DNA from: VRUE01 sp963780815 | GTDB lineage: Bacteria; Actinomycetota; Thermoleophilia; Solirubrobacterales; 70-9 | DNA length: 64,000 bases | Reading direction: 5' to 3' | Assembly: GCA_963780815.1 (NCBI GenBank) | Contig: CAWADG010000011.1 | Coordinates: 186,001-250,000, forward strand | Shown here: piece by piece, positions 9,100 to 18,399 of the stretch | Layout: each line of letters starts with the position of its first letter | Numbering within the stretch: position 1 is the first letter of the stretch | Position numbers and translations under genes: made by a program | The notes under the pieces: generated by a model | What the model was told of the DNA's origin: nothing | The model's input: the letters and a program-made list of their open reading frames with translations, nothing else | Database searches by the model: none

Positions 9100-10368
9100 C
9101 TATGGATCCGGAGCGAGGGACCTGGTCGGTCGGCGGGCGTCAGTGGCATGGGAGGAAAGCAGCTCCTCGACCGTGTCTGCGGCCGCTGCCGAGCCACCGG
9201 CTGCGGCGAATCCGCGCGCGACGCGTTCGGCGCCGGCGCGTTTGCCGGTTGCCTGACGGACCGCTGATTGGAGGCGCTTTGTCGTGAGCCGCTTGTGATG
9301 GAGCTTTACTCCGGCGTCGGCGATCTCGACGCGGCGCGCGACATCGAATTGGTCGCGGCAGAATGGCACTACGCACACCGGCACGCCGGCCGCGAGTGTC
9401 TTTTGCGTTATGCCCTGACCCCCGTGGCAGATCACGCACGTGGCGCGAGCGATGATCGGCCCATGGGGTAGGAACTGCTCTATGTGGGCATTGCCTGGCG
9501 TCGTAAACGCCGAAGGGGCGTGAGCGGCGGTGGTGGCGACCAGCGCTACCTCTTCGCCCGCGAAGGCCTGGACCGCAGTGCTAATGAGCTTCGCGTCTTG
9601 CTGGTACGCGGTCGATGACGTGACCAGGATGATCGGTCTGGTCTCCGAGACCAGCCAGTCTGGCGGCTCGGTCTCGGGCTCCCATGTCCCGGGTCCGACC
9701 AGCCGCACCGTTGGTGGCCAGTCGCTGCGCGGGTACTCATATGGCTCGGCGGTGTAGGCAATGAAGCGGTCAGGCTCGCGCCACTGGTCCTCGTACCTGC
9801 GCAGCGGCGGAAGACCGAGCTCGGCCCTCATCTCGTTGCGATTTGCGACGTAGGGCGCGAGCAAACGTTCTCCTACCGACCTCCAGAAACGGTCGCGTCC
9901 GCGCCCGAGCGGGCCCCGGGCGGGTCGTAGCCCCAACCCGTGTGGAGGGGCATCGCGCGATGAAAACGCCGGCGGGTAGGGGCAGTACATCGCCCACGGA
10001 AGCCCGGACGCCGCAGCAACGTATCCCCCACCCTCGCACTGCACGTCCATGATCAGGGCGTCGGGGCGCACCTCCTCGATTGCCTGCCGCACATCCGGGA
10101 TCTCGAGCGCGGCGTACTGCTCGTACAGGCTCAGGACCCGCCGCATGGCGTTGATCTGCGTGCGAGCTCGCCAGTCGTCGAACTCGATCTCTTCGAGGCG
10201 CGGATCGATCGCTGAAACCTTGAGTCCGACTGCTCTGAGCCGCTCGACATCGGACGCCTGCGTGCGCAGGTGGACTTCGTGTCCCCGCTGCCGGAGTTCG
10301 AGCAGCGTTCCAATCGGAGGGAAGACATGCCCGGCGGTCGGCGACGTGTATGCCATCAATCGTGCCAT
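9100..10368 (-). CDS. MGT/UGT-family glycosyltransferase (GT1, GT-B fold)
   Basis: The 422-residue protein starts MARLMAYTSPTAGHVFPPIGTLLELRQRGHEV, the N-terminal acceptor domain of macrolide/UDP-glycosyltransferases including the catalytic His of GHV. The C-terminal donor domain has HIEQFLPHGPIIARATCVICHGGQGITQKTLAAGVPVCVVPF, the nucleotide-sugar signature with HGGQG. It would transfer a sugar to a small hydrophobic acceptor in the cytoplasm. Its ATG overlaps the TGA of the upstream TetR gene (TGATG), so the two are translationally coupled. This suggests the regulator controls glycosylation of, or resistance to, its own ligand. Confidence 0.9.
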   Translation of the reverse strand: MARLMAYTSPTAGHVFPPIGTLLELRQRGHEVHLRTQASDVERLRAVGLKVSAIDPRLEEIEFDDWRARTQINAMRRVLSLYEQYAALEIPDVRQAIEEVRPDALIMDVQCEGGGYVAAASGLPWAMYCPYPPAFSSRDAPPHGLGLRPARGPLGRGRDRFWRSVGERLLAPYVANRNEMRAELGLPPLRRYEDQWREPDRFIAYTAEPYEYPRSDWPPTVRLVGPGTWEPETEPPDWLVSETRPIILVTSSTAYQQDAKLISTAVQAFAGEEVALVATTAAHAPSAFTTPGNAHIEQFLPHGPIIARATCVICHGGQGITQKTLAAGVPVCVVPFCRDQFDVARRVEIADAGVKLHHKRLTTKRLQSAVRQATGKRAGAERVARGFAAAGGSAAAADTVEELLSSHATDARRPTRSLAPDP

Positions 10369-10970
10369 CAGGGCGCTCCTTTCGATGCGGCGACCATCTC
10401 TGTCACAAGTTGCTCGGCCGTCCTACGGCCGAGCCCGATCTCGCGGCGGAGCAGCTTCCATACGAGGAGGTCGGTGGCAACGACCAACTTGACGAGCCGG
10501 CGCTCTCGCTCTGCGCCGGAAACGTCTTCGACCAGCGGGCTGAAGGTGCGCTCCACCCAGGCGCGGTGCCAGCGCCGGCCCGCGTCGGCCATCTCCCGGA
10601 CTGCAGGGATGCGCTCCTCCTGCGCCAGCAGCCGTAGCACTGCGTCGCCGTCCTGGTCATAGGAGTCGTAGAGCACCCGCACGGCCGCGGGGACATCGCC
10701 GATCGGAGCGCTGTCACGCCGCGCGCCCTCCGGGGCCATCCGCCAGCCCCAAGCCGCCACGAAGAGTGCGTCCTTAGTCCCGAAATGGGCGTGCAGCGTC
10801 TGGACCGAAACATTCGCCTCGCCTGCGACGTCCGCCAGGCGAACAGCTTCGAAGGGGCGTTCGGAGAAGTTCCGCCAGGCCGAAACGAGCAGCTGATTGC
10901 GCGTGGCGGCGGCCGCTTTGGCCCGCACGACCATTCGGTACTTGCGCTTCTCTGGAGCACTCGCCGACAT
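10368..10970 (-). CDS. TetR/AcrR family transcriptional regulator
   Basis: This 200-residue protein has an N-terminal helix-turn-helix (RNQLLVSAWRNFSERPFEAVRLADVA, then GEANVSVQTLHAHFGTKDALF) typical of TetR repressors, followed by an all-helical ligand domain. It is the first gene of a two-gene operon with the glycosyltransferase. A short inverted repeat just upstream is a candidate autoregulatory site. The ligand is unknown. Confidence 0.9.
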   Translation of the reverse strand: MSASAPEKRKYRMVVRAKAAAATRNQLLVSAWRNFSERPFEAVRLADVAGEANVSVQTLHAHFGTKDALFVAAWGWRMAPEGARRDSAPIGDVPAAVRVLYDSYDQDGDAVLRLLAQEERIPAVREMADAGRRWHRAWVERTFSPLVEDVSGAERERRLVKLVVATDLLVWKLLRREIGLGRRTAEQLVTEMVAASKGAP

Positions 10971-10971
10971 T

Positions 10972-10994
10972 TCGCTTGATTCAAACTAAAGCGA
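10972..10994. promoter_or_regulatory. candidate TetR operator
   Basis: TCGCTT and AAGCGA form an inverted repeat with an 11-base spacer directly upstream of the TetR start, and the spacer contains TTGATTCAA, itself palindromic. Position and symmetry suit autoregulation, but the site is short and unproven. Confidence 0.35.
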
Positions 10995-11096
10995 TTTTGC
11001 AACGCCGTCAAGGCCGGACTTTGGAAGGGCTGTTGAGCCGGCGAGAGCCAGTGCATAGCTATTCGGGGAGGCGTACATCAGCTGGTGGTCCCGATC

Positions 11097-11290
11097 CGCC
11101 CCGATTACGCCCTTCCGAGAAGGGGGAGAAGGGGTCAAGAGCGGTGTAGAGCGGGGTGCTCCGGGAAAAGGAAATCTTGCCCGGAAGCAGGGCTATTTCG
11201 TCGGGAATGGCTCTGCAGAGCCGAATGTTTCGTGAAGGTGGAATCGGTCTACGAAACCGAAGGTCACAGGTTCGAATCCTGTCGGGCGCG
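11097..11290 (+). repeat. tRNA-Arg(ACG)-tailed repeat, copy 7
   Basis: A full 194-base copy on the + strand although both flanking genes are on the - strand. The inner hairpin has one changed base (AAGGGGG) and the outer stem a G-T wobble (CGGGGTG). The 46-base tRNA 3' half is identical to the other intact copies. Confidence 0.95.
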
Positions 11291-11390
11291 CTCTTTGGGT
11301 CGGCTCCGCCCAAGGGCGGTCGTCGCCGAGCGCTCCGGGCTTCCCCGATCGCTGAGCCCCGTCGGCGGGAACGCTCGAAAGCGGGGTTGC

Positions 11391-13856
11391 TCAGTGGATG
11401 CAGCCGTTAAAGCTGGTCTTGAGCGTAACTTCGGCGATGCCGCTGGAAGTTCCGTTGGAGGCCGTCAGCGTGAGGTTGTGGATCGAGAATCCGGCGGCTT
11501 CCGTGTACAGCCGCAGCGTCGGCGAGAGTTCTTCCGAGAGCAGCTGCGCCGGCTTGCCGTCGACGCTGTCGGTCCAGCGATAGGTCAGCGGCAGACCGTG
11601 TGAGTCGCTCGCCGAAGCCATGAAATGCACGTCCGCGTAGTACTCGTTGCCGTGTTTTTCATCGATCAGGCAAGCGGCGATTTCCGACCCATCGGGGGGA
11701 CTGTTGATCGACGCCGTCACATCTCCCGGAGGGGTCAGCACCCGGACGCTGATCGTGGCGCTGGCCGACTTGCCGTCGCCGTTGGTCGCGGTGACGGTGA
11801 TGGTGTGCAAGCCGACTGGCGTGCCGTGGCGCACGATCAGGAGGCCGCGGCCGATTTCGTTTCCGTCTTCCCTCCAAACGATGGCATGGCTGGGCAGGGT
11901 GCCGTCGATCGGGTCGCTGACCTGGGCGGTGTAGACGATGTCTTGGCCGAGGGTGAAGTGAGCGAAATCTGCCGGCGCGGTGATCGAGACGTTCGGTGGC
12001 GCGACGTACGGCGCGGGACCGTGGCCGTATTCGATGAAGTTCCAGTGCATCGCGGCCCCGCCGGCGTCGTTCTGCACCGTCTGGGCAGGCATCACAAACG
12101 ATTGCGAGGTGCGCCCGGGCCGCAGCGTGTAGTAGTCGCCGGTCTCGTGCGGCAGCCCCGCAGGCAGCGCGAGCACGAACTCCTCGTCAGGGGTCAGGAA
12201 GCCTGCCACGGGCTGCGCATTGGCGTTGTTCGGCGAGGCGCGGAAATCGATCCCGACATCGCCGGCACGGTCAGTCGACAACGCGGGCCAGCCGACGGCG
12301 TACGTCGGGTTCCACAACCAGCGCTCACCAGTCTCATGCCAGCTGTTCACGTCGAACTTGGTGATGAAGATCGCCGGCTGGTCGAAGACGTGATGCAGAG
12401 TGGGAGTATTTTTGTCGCAGTTGGCCGTGCAATAGGCCCGGCCGGTGCCCTGCGCGAGGTACAGCGTCGAGCCACTCAGCGTCGAGCTCTCAACGGCCCC
12501 GGGGAAGATGCCGTAGCGGTCGTACCAGTTGCCACCGTCGGTGCCCTTGATTTCGTTGTCGAAGGCCGGGACCGAGGAATGGTCTATATCGTGGCGGAAG
12601 AGCGTGCCCGAGTACGGTGCCCAGGACCAGATGCGCGCCTGGCTACCGGAGTTGCTGCCCGTGAAGTACGTGGCGCTCGATTCTTCTCCCTGGGCCGTCT
12701 GCATTCGCGCGTTGGCGTCGACCAGGTAGTTCAGGCTCACGGTCCCGCGGTGGGAGAGCTGAGCCAGCGAGATGCGTCCCATCAGGGATCCGCCGTTGCC
12801 ACATATGACGTCCACGCTCCAGTTCATGTTCGTCGGGTTGACGGAGAGGTCGCTGCGGTCGTACCAGGCGTTGCCGGGCTGCCCAATCGTTCCCGGGGTC
12901 ACGTCCCAATAGGTCCACGCCGCGCCCGGATTCGACGCGTGCGCGCGCAGGTCCGCAGGACTTGCGACAGCGATGCGGATGCGATTGAACACACCGTCAC
13001 TACGGCAGACCGCCTTGTGTTCGGAGTTTTCGGTCAGGCAGGGCTTGTTGCACCAGTACTGCATGACCCAGACGAACATGTGGTAGGACGGGGAGTAGGA
13101 GACGAGCTGGTCGCAGCAGAAGGCCAGCCCTTCGTCGGGGAGCACTTCGGAGGGGTCAAACTGCCTGAAGGTGTGACCGGCATCGGTCGAGAGCGCCACC
13201 GAGCTGTTGCCCGTGTACCACACGACGTTTTCGCCGATCGCCGCGGTGACCTCCTGCGGGCTGGCTTCACGTGGCGGGACCCCCACATCGGAGTTGCGGA
13301 AGAAGGCGAGCGGTTCGCCCGACGCCCAGGCAACCGGGTCCAAGGCCAGCGCGCGTGGTCTTCCGGCCGCGGCGTGTGCCCCGGAGGCGAGCGCGCCGAC
13401 ACCGAGCCCGGTCCCGCCCCCGATCGACTTGGGGGGCCGGAAGGGTCCGGGCGGCATCTTCTTGTCGACGCCCTCGCCCTGCTCGGGATCCTCGTCGGGG
13501 GGTTGCACCCTCGCGCCCCCCGCATGGCCCCTGTGCGCCTTGATCCGATGTGCCTTGGACGTACGCGCGCACTTTGGTCCGGCCCGGGGCAGGAGCCGCC
13601 GGCCGGCGGCGGCAAGGAGGTTGACCGGCCTGCGTATCAACGAGCGCGGGATACGCTTGTGCTTCCAGGTCCGGGGCGAATGGAGCGCGCTCGACAGGCC
13701 ATCGACCGTGGCGAGCGCCGGGCAGCTTCGCCCGCGCCGAGCCAAGTGCGAGGCCCTGGCAGCCTGGCGCACCAGCGCTCGCGCGCGCCCGGCGCCCGTG
13801 GAGGAAGCGCGAGCTCGGGACCCGAATGAGCAGGGAACGGGCCTGCGCGATCTCAC
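11391..13856 (-). CDS. large exported protein with sialidase/BNR-like N-terminal part and Ig-like C-terminal domains
   Basis: The clear part begins around GPFRPPKSIGGGTG and has a WYTGNSSVALSTDAGHTFRQFDP motif, like BNR/Asp-box repeats. Cys-containing segments (CNKPCLTENSEHKAVC, YCTANCDKNTP) suggest disulfides. The C-terminus carries two Ig-like domains (NVSITAPADFAHFTLGQDIVYTAQVSDP; ASINSPPDGSEI). The in-frame region above about residue 130 is Arg/Ala-rich and may be a shadow. A good signal peptide (MGLMVLLLIALATMSQPAFA, start at 13965) lies upstream in another frame, so the gene probably spans 11391-13965 with a one-base shift around 13.7-13.8 kb. Function unknown; likely carbohydrate or surface binding. 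Confidence 0.65.
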   Translation of the reverse strand: MRSRRPVPCSFGSRARASSTGAGRARALVRQAARASHLARRGRSCPALATVDGLSSALHSPRTWKHKRIPRSLIRRPVNLLAAAGRRLLPRAGPKCARTSKAHRIKAHRGHAGGARVQPPDEDPEQGEGVDKKMPPGPFRPPKSIGGGTGLGVGALASGAHAAAGRPRALALDPVAWASGEPLAFFRNSDVGVPPREASPQEVTAAIGENVVWYTGNSSVALSTDAGHTFRQFDPSEVLPDEGLAFCCDQLVSYSPSYHMFVWVMQYWCNKPCLTENSEHKAVCRSDGVFNRIRIAVASPADLRAHASNPGAAWTYWDVTPGTIGQPGNAWYDRSDLSVNPTNMNWSVDVICGNGGSLMGRISLAQLSHRGTVSLNYLVDANARMQTAQGEESSATYFTGSNSGSQARIWSWAPYSGTLFRHDIDHSSVPAFDNEIKGTDGGNWYDRYGIFPGAVESSTLSGSTLYLAQGTGRAYCTANCDKNTPTLHHVFDQPAIFITKFDVNSWHETGERWLWNPTYAVGWPALSTDRAGDVGIDFRASPNNANAQPVAGFLTPDEEFVLALPAGLPHETGDYYTLRPGRTSQSFVMPAQTVQNDAGGAAMHWNFIEYGHGPAPYVAPPNVSITAPADFAHFTLGQDIVYTAQVSDPIDGTLPSHAIVWREDGNEIGRGLLIVRHGTPVGLHTITVTATNGDGKSASATISVRVLTPPGDVTASINSPPDGSEIAACLIDEKHGNEYYADVHFMASASDSHGLPLTYRWTDSVDGKPAQLLSEELSPTLRLYTEAAGFSIHNLTLTASNGTSSGIAEVTLKTSFNGCIH

Positions 13857-13965
13857 TCACGACGCTCGCTCGTCCGGCGGTGTTACGGGATTGCGGTGCC
13901 GCGGTCGCGAACGCGGGCTGTGACATTGTCGCCAGCGCGATCAGCAGCAGAACCATGAGACCCAT

Positions 13966-14440
13966 TCGCCGCCCGATAGTGATGGAGGCCTCCTCCTGAG
14001 TCGAACTGGTGACGTCAACCCATATGCGTTGAGTCGCGAGCACAATAATGGAGCCGCCAAACGGGCGCGGTGGGCCGGACGCACGACCTACCCACTGCTG
14101 TCCCGCCTCGACGCCGCGGCGACTGCGTCGGCGGCGTCCTCGCGGTCCTCGACGCCACGCAGCGCATGGGCGGGGACCGCTCGCCCTGGCCGGGACCATC
14201 TACCTTTCCGGCTCGGGGCCGGCGTCGCAGCAAGCGCCGACTTGCACCCCCGAGTGGGTCAGGCGCCGCAGGCCTTGAGGACGACGACCGGGTGCCACGG
14301 CCTGGCCAGCTAGGCCCGGCCGTGGCTCCGCCCAGCTAGGCGCCGATTCCGGCACCGAACTGCGCGCAACTGAGAGCAAGACAGAGCAATAGAAACCGCT
14401 TGAACGCGAGTAATCCGGGGTATGCGCAACCCCCCGCCTA
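13966..14440. other. gap without a convincing gene
   Basis: This stretch between two divergent large genes shows no coding frame with sensible composition. Near its right end (14392-14400) GAAACCGCT matches the middle of the tRNA-tailed repeat, so about 14370-14440 may be the decayed body of copy 8. Confidence 0.5.
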
Positions 14441-14486
14441 CAGTCTACGAAACCGAAGGTCACAGGTTCGAATCCTGTCGGGCGCG
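14441..14486 (+). repeat. tRNA-Arg(ACG)-tailed repeat, copy 8 (3' half intact, body decayed)
   Basis: The tail from CAGTCTACGAAACC to GGGCGCG is intact apart from the first stem bases. Head hairpins are missing; only a trace of the body (GAAACCGCT at 14392) is left. It precedes the giant gene at 14727 by about 240 bases, in which I see no other feature. Confidence 0.88.
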
Positions 14487-14726
14487 TTCCGGATTCCCGT
14501 CGGATCCAGACCGGCGTCAAATACTGCTCTGCCGAGTGCGCGAAGGCGCAGTCGCAGCGCGCCTACCGCCGTCGTGCCGACCCACTGCGACAACTTCGTC
14601 CGCCCGCTCGGTCGGAGCTGCCCGACGAGATCGGCAGGGTCAGCCGCGACGCGGAGGTACGCGCGCTGCCTAGGTCAGACGTGGAGTCAGGTTGTCCGCG
14701 CTGCTTCAGCGTGCCTAGACTGGGGC

Positions 14727-17700
14727 GTGGGTCCGCGAGCTGTAACTCGCACCGTCCTTCTCGTCCTCGTCTCGGGTGCCATCTCTATCGCCGGAGTGGG
14801 CGCGCTGTCCCCACCCCTGGCGGCGGCGGACGAACTGAAAGTCGATTTTGAGTCGGGCCCGCCCCTCGACACCTCGATCGAAAACGAGTACCGCGAAAGC
14901 GCCTTCGTCTTCTGGGAACGCCCCGACCCGGGCTTCCGTCCCTACCGCGAGCAGGCGGCGCCCGGGGTGGCGACGCAATCGGGCAGCTTCTACGCGGACA
15001 TCAGCGACCACTGCTACCCGGGCGAGAGCGACAACGCGAGCGATTGTGAGATCTTCATCCCGGGGACGCAGGGCAACCTGGTGCGCACCGCGAGCGGCGT
15101 GACGCTTTACGCGGGGCTCTCTTCGGCTTCCGGTGAAACGGTCAGCGCGAAGCTGACCGCCTACGACGCCTCGCACCTGGAACTCGACAGCGCTGAAGTG
15201 CTGATCGGCGTCGGCTTCACGACGCCGATCAGCGTGAGCAGCGTCGCTGCCAACATCGCCAGCTTCTTCCTCACCGTAGAAGGGCCGGGCAAGTACGGCG
15301 CGGCGCTCGGCTTCGACGACCTCACGCTCGACTTCCCGACCAACTCGCTGCCCGACATCTCGCTGGCCGCGCCGACCGAAACCGTTGCCGTGCTGCAGGG
15401 CGGCTCGGTCGAAGCGCCACTGCGCGTGACCCGACTCAACGGCTCAAACGGGCCGGTCGCGTTCTCGGTCACCGGGCTGCCACCTGGCGTGACGGGCACG
15501 GTGACGCCCGAACCGCTGGCGGGCACCCAGACCAATGCGGTCATCCACCTCACGGCGGCCGACGATGCCGAAGTCACGGCGCTGAAGACCGCGACGGTCA
15601 CCGCCGACCCGCTGGGCAACGCCATCGTCGCGCCGGAACCGCGCAGCGCGCAGTTCAACGTGCGGGTGGCGCGGTCGTTTGGGATTGCCGGGAACGGCGA
15701 AGCGCTTCACCTGCCGCAGTGCGCCCCGGTCGACCGCGAATTCGTGCTGGAACGCGACCGCTCGTTCGGCGGCACGCTATTCCTCAGCGTCGAGGGCCTA
15801 CCCGCCGGGGTGCACGTGCAGATCCTGCCCAGCACCGTCATCCCGCCGGGCGGCAACTTCAACGTGAACGGCACGCTGCGGGTCAGCCGCAGCGCCGAAC
15901 CGGTCCCGCCCGAAAGCGTGCTGACGCTGCGCGCGAGGGCCTCCGGCTTCCCCGACCAGACCCTCGCGGTGCCGATCGACAACGCCGCGCCGGTGGCGAC
16001 CGCGAGCCCCGGCTTCGCCCGCACGCCGCGCCGCGAGCTGCCCGGGACCACCGTTCGCCTCGACGGCAACGGCTTCTGCCCGGGGAGCGAAGTCGACGTA
16101 GGCACGACCCCCTCGGGCGAACCCAACCTTCCCGCCAGGGCGGAAGCGACCGTCGCAGATGACCTCCACAGCCTCACCTTCCAGGTACCGCGGGCGGGAA
16201 CGAGCGGGCAGGTCACGGTCCTCCCGCCCGCGAGCGGGGGTGTCGCGGGCCCGGGATTCGGGCCCTCCTACCGAACCCAGAACTCAATCGAAGTCCGCAG
16301 CTTCCGCGGCGAGTTCGGCTTCGCCTTCCCGAACTACCACTTCTCCGGCCTCTCCATATCCGAGCTGACCGAAGCTGTCGGCGCCGACGACCTCTTCATC
16401 CAGATCAACCCCTGCTGGCCCTGGGGCAGCTGCTACGTGCCGACCGGCATCCTCGATCCGATCGCGGCGATCGAGTGGCCGCTCTTCAGCGGCATCCTCG
16501 TCGGCGGCGACGGCCACTGCTACGGGATGAACCGCGCCGTCCAGGAGTTCATGGCCCATAAGGTCCCCTACAACCGCTTCGCCTCCGGCGTCCATGACGT
16601 CTTCGATCTGCCGAGCGCCAACGGCCCCCAGAACGGCCTCAGCGGCTACCTCGACTCGCGCCAGGCGCTGCAGCTGACCGCGGAGGCGCTCTACCGCCGG
16701 CTCACCCGCGACCCACGCCTAGGCGTGCAGCTCGAACGCATCCAGTACCAGTTCGAACACGGCATGCACCCCGGCGTGACGATGAAGCACGGGACCATCG
16801 CAGGACACGAGGTGACCGCGACCGACATCGTCCACCAGCCGGACGGCTCGCTTGAAATCCTCAGCTATGACAACAACTTCCCGCAGACGCAGAAAGAGCT
16901 GGGCGCGCCGTCCACCCACAGCTTCATGGAGACGGACGGTGGGGCGATCAGGATCAACGCCGCCCACGACCACTGGGAATTCACCAGCGCGGGGGGCACG
17001 GAATTCTCGGGCGGGGGAGACGATGGCAGCCTCTACGCGGTGCCGCTCGAAGACATCCCGGACAACCCGAGCCTGCCCGGCCTCACCGACCTCGACCTGA
17101 TCGTCGACATCTTCGCCTCCGTGGAAGGCGCGGCGACGACCGGCGGCGCCTCAGCCGGGGCCGAGGACGAACCGCTTGTGGCCGGCGCGGGCGGCAACGA
17201 ACATGCCGGGATGGTGCTGGCGAAGAAGGGTGTCGACTCCCTCAGCCATACGATGAAAGGCCTGAAGGGCGGCAGCTACTCACAGCTGATCGCCGGCCCC
17301 GGCTTCGTCGCCGCGACGCCCAAGATCGAGACGGCGAAGGGGGTCGTCGACAAGATGTCGATCAAGCCGGTGGCCGGCAAGGTCAGCTTCGTCGGCGGCC
17401 GCGATCGCGAGCTGGAACTCGATCTTGCGATGGACAGGGGCAGGGTCCACCGCGGGGCATCGGTCGAGACTACGGCGAGCAAGGGTGGGGAGGACGTGGC
17501 CGCGCTGGGCCACGGCAAGTCGCTCGTCTACACGCACAATGGCGGCGGCGCGCGTGTGAGGATCTCGCTTACGAACGTGGCGCGCGCCGGCGGCCCCGCC
17601 ACGTTCCGCTCGCCCGGGATGACGGTGCGTCGCGGCGAGCGCCTGAAGCTGACCCCGCTCGACTGGCACTCGCTCGACCGGGTCCGGGTCACCGCAAGGC

Positions 17701-18062
17701 TCAAAGGCGGAAAGACCAGGACCCGCGTCCTCCGCAACACCGCCGGAGCCAACGAGCGCTTCGCCCTTGGCCGACCACGACTCAAGGGCCACCGGGCCAG
17801 CGTATCCCTCCGCCTCCTCCACGTCTCGCAGCCGGCGGTCGGCGGACTCGTCCTCCGCCTCCTCCGCGGGAACCGCATCGTTGCCAAGAAGGCGATCGCG
17901 ATCAAGCACCCGAAGCGCGGCCGCCGCACCTTCCACTGGCGCCTGCCCCACGTCCCGCCCGGGGGCTACCGCTTGCTCGCCAACGCGGCCCTCGCCGGCG
18001 GCGCAGATCACCCTTCGCGCCGAACTGCGGCGCATCTTGCCTCGGTGGGCATCTCGAGATAA
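14727..18062 (+). CDS. giant exported protein with putative papain-like cysteine peptidase domain
   Basis: GTG 14727 gives VGPRAVTRTVLLVLVSGAIS, a signal peptide; the longer frame back to 14400 reads through the repeat and is rejected. The product is 1,111 residues. Order: an N-terminal beta-sandwich (VDFESGPPLDT ... YGALGFDDL-like), an Ig/cadherin-like module, an IPT/TIG-like domain (GTTVRLDGNGFCPGSEVDV), a domain with GHCYGMNRAVQEF (Cys 598), GHEVTATDIV (His 694) and ILSYDNNFP, and a long basic beta-rich C-terminus. Cys, His and Asn/Asp in that order suggest a papain-like fold; activity is inferred. The gene at 33220 has the same plan. Confidence 0.75.
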   Translation: MGPRAVTRTVLLVLVSGAISIAGVGALSPPLAAADELKVDFESGPPLDTSIENEYRESAFVFWERPDPGFRPYREQAAPGVATQSGSFYADISDHCYPGESDNASDCEIFIPGTQGNLVRTASGVTLYAGLSSASGETVSAKLTAYDASHLELDSAEVLIGVGFTTPISVSSVAANIASFFLTVEGPGKYGAALGFDDLTLDFPTNSLPDISLAAPTETVAVLQGGSVEAPLRVTRLNGSNGPVAFSVTGLPPGVTGTVTPEPLAGTQTNAVIHLTAADDAEVTALKTATVTADPLGNAIVAPEPRSAQFNVRVARSFGIAGNGEALHLPQCAPVDREFVLERDRSFGGTLFLSVEGLPAGVHVQILPSTVIPPGGNFNVNGTLRVSRSAEPVPPESVLTLRARASGFPDQTLAVPIDNAAPVATASPGFARTPRRELPGTTVRLDGNGFCPGSEVDVGTTPSGEPNLPARAEATVADDLHSLTFQVPRAGTSGQVTVLPPASGGVAGPGFGPSYRTQNSIEVRSFRGEFGFAFPNYHFSGLSISELTEAVGADDLFIQINPCWPWGSCYVPTGILDPIAAIEWPLFSGILVGGDGHCYGMNRAVQEFMAHKVPYNRFASGVHDVFDLPSANGPQNGLSGYLDSRQALQLTAEALYRRLTRDPRLGVQLERIQYQFEHGMHPGVTMKHGTIAGHEVTATDIVHQPDGSLEILSYDNNFPQTQKELGAPSTHSFMETDGGAIRINAAHDHWEFTSAGGTEFSGGGDDGSLYAVPLEDIPDNPSLPGLTDLDLIVDIFASVEGAATTGGASAGAEDEPLVAGAGGNEHAGMVLAKKGVDSLSHTMKGLKGGSYSQLIAGPGFVAATPKIETAKGVVDKMSIKPVAGKVSFVGGRDRELELDLAMDRGRVHRGASVETTASKGGEDVAALGHGKSLVYTHNGGGARVRISLTNVARAGGPATFRSPGMTVRRGERLKLTPLDWHSLDRVRVTARLKGGKTRTRVLRNTAGANERFALGRPRLKGHRASVSLRLLHVSQPAVGGLVLRLLRGNRIVAKKAIAIKHPKRGRRTFHWRLPHVPPGGYRLLANAALAGGADHPSRRTAAHLASVGISR

Positions 18063-18126
18063 CTCTGCTCTCCTGATGCCTCACCGGTGCATCGCTTCCG
18101 GCCAGGCCGAGCAAGATCAGCGGTTG

Positions 18127-18321
18127 AGCCCCGATCGCGCCCTTCCGAGAAGGGCGAGCAAGGGTCGAAAGCGGTTTCTTGCCGGGAGCTTCGGCTGATG
18201 GCGGAGGTTGACTGTTAGCAGTGCCGTTTTCACAAAAACCGCTCCTATAGCGCAATGGGCAACGCCGAGCCGAATCGGTCTACGAAACCGAAGGTCACAG
18301 GTTCGAATCCTGTCGGGCGCG
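18127..18321 (+). repeat. tRNA-Arg(ACG)-tailed repeat, copy 9
   Basis: A full 195-base copy with a variant head (GCCCCGATCGCGCCC) and the most diverged middle (GTTGACTGTTAGCAGTGCC), yet the same 46-base tRNA tail. It begins 65 bases after the previous gene stops and ends 79 bases before the next starts. Confidence 0.95.
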
Positions 18322-18399
18322 CTTTTCTTGATCGATCGACCGCGAGCCGGATAGTGTCGCTGGGAGTCCGGCCGGCCGGCAACTCGATTTGGGAGATGT

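Noticed and set aside
11625..13829. 734-residue plus-strand frame
   Set aside because: It is antisense to the exported protein at 11391, whose Asp-box and Ig-like motifs are recognisable on the minus strand.
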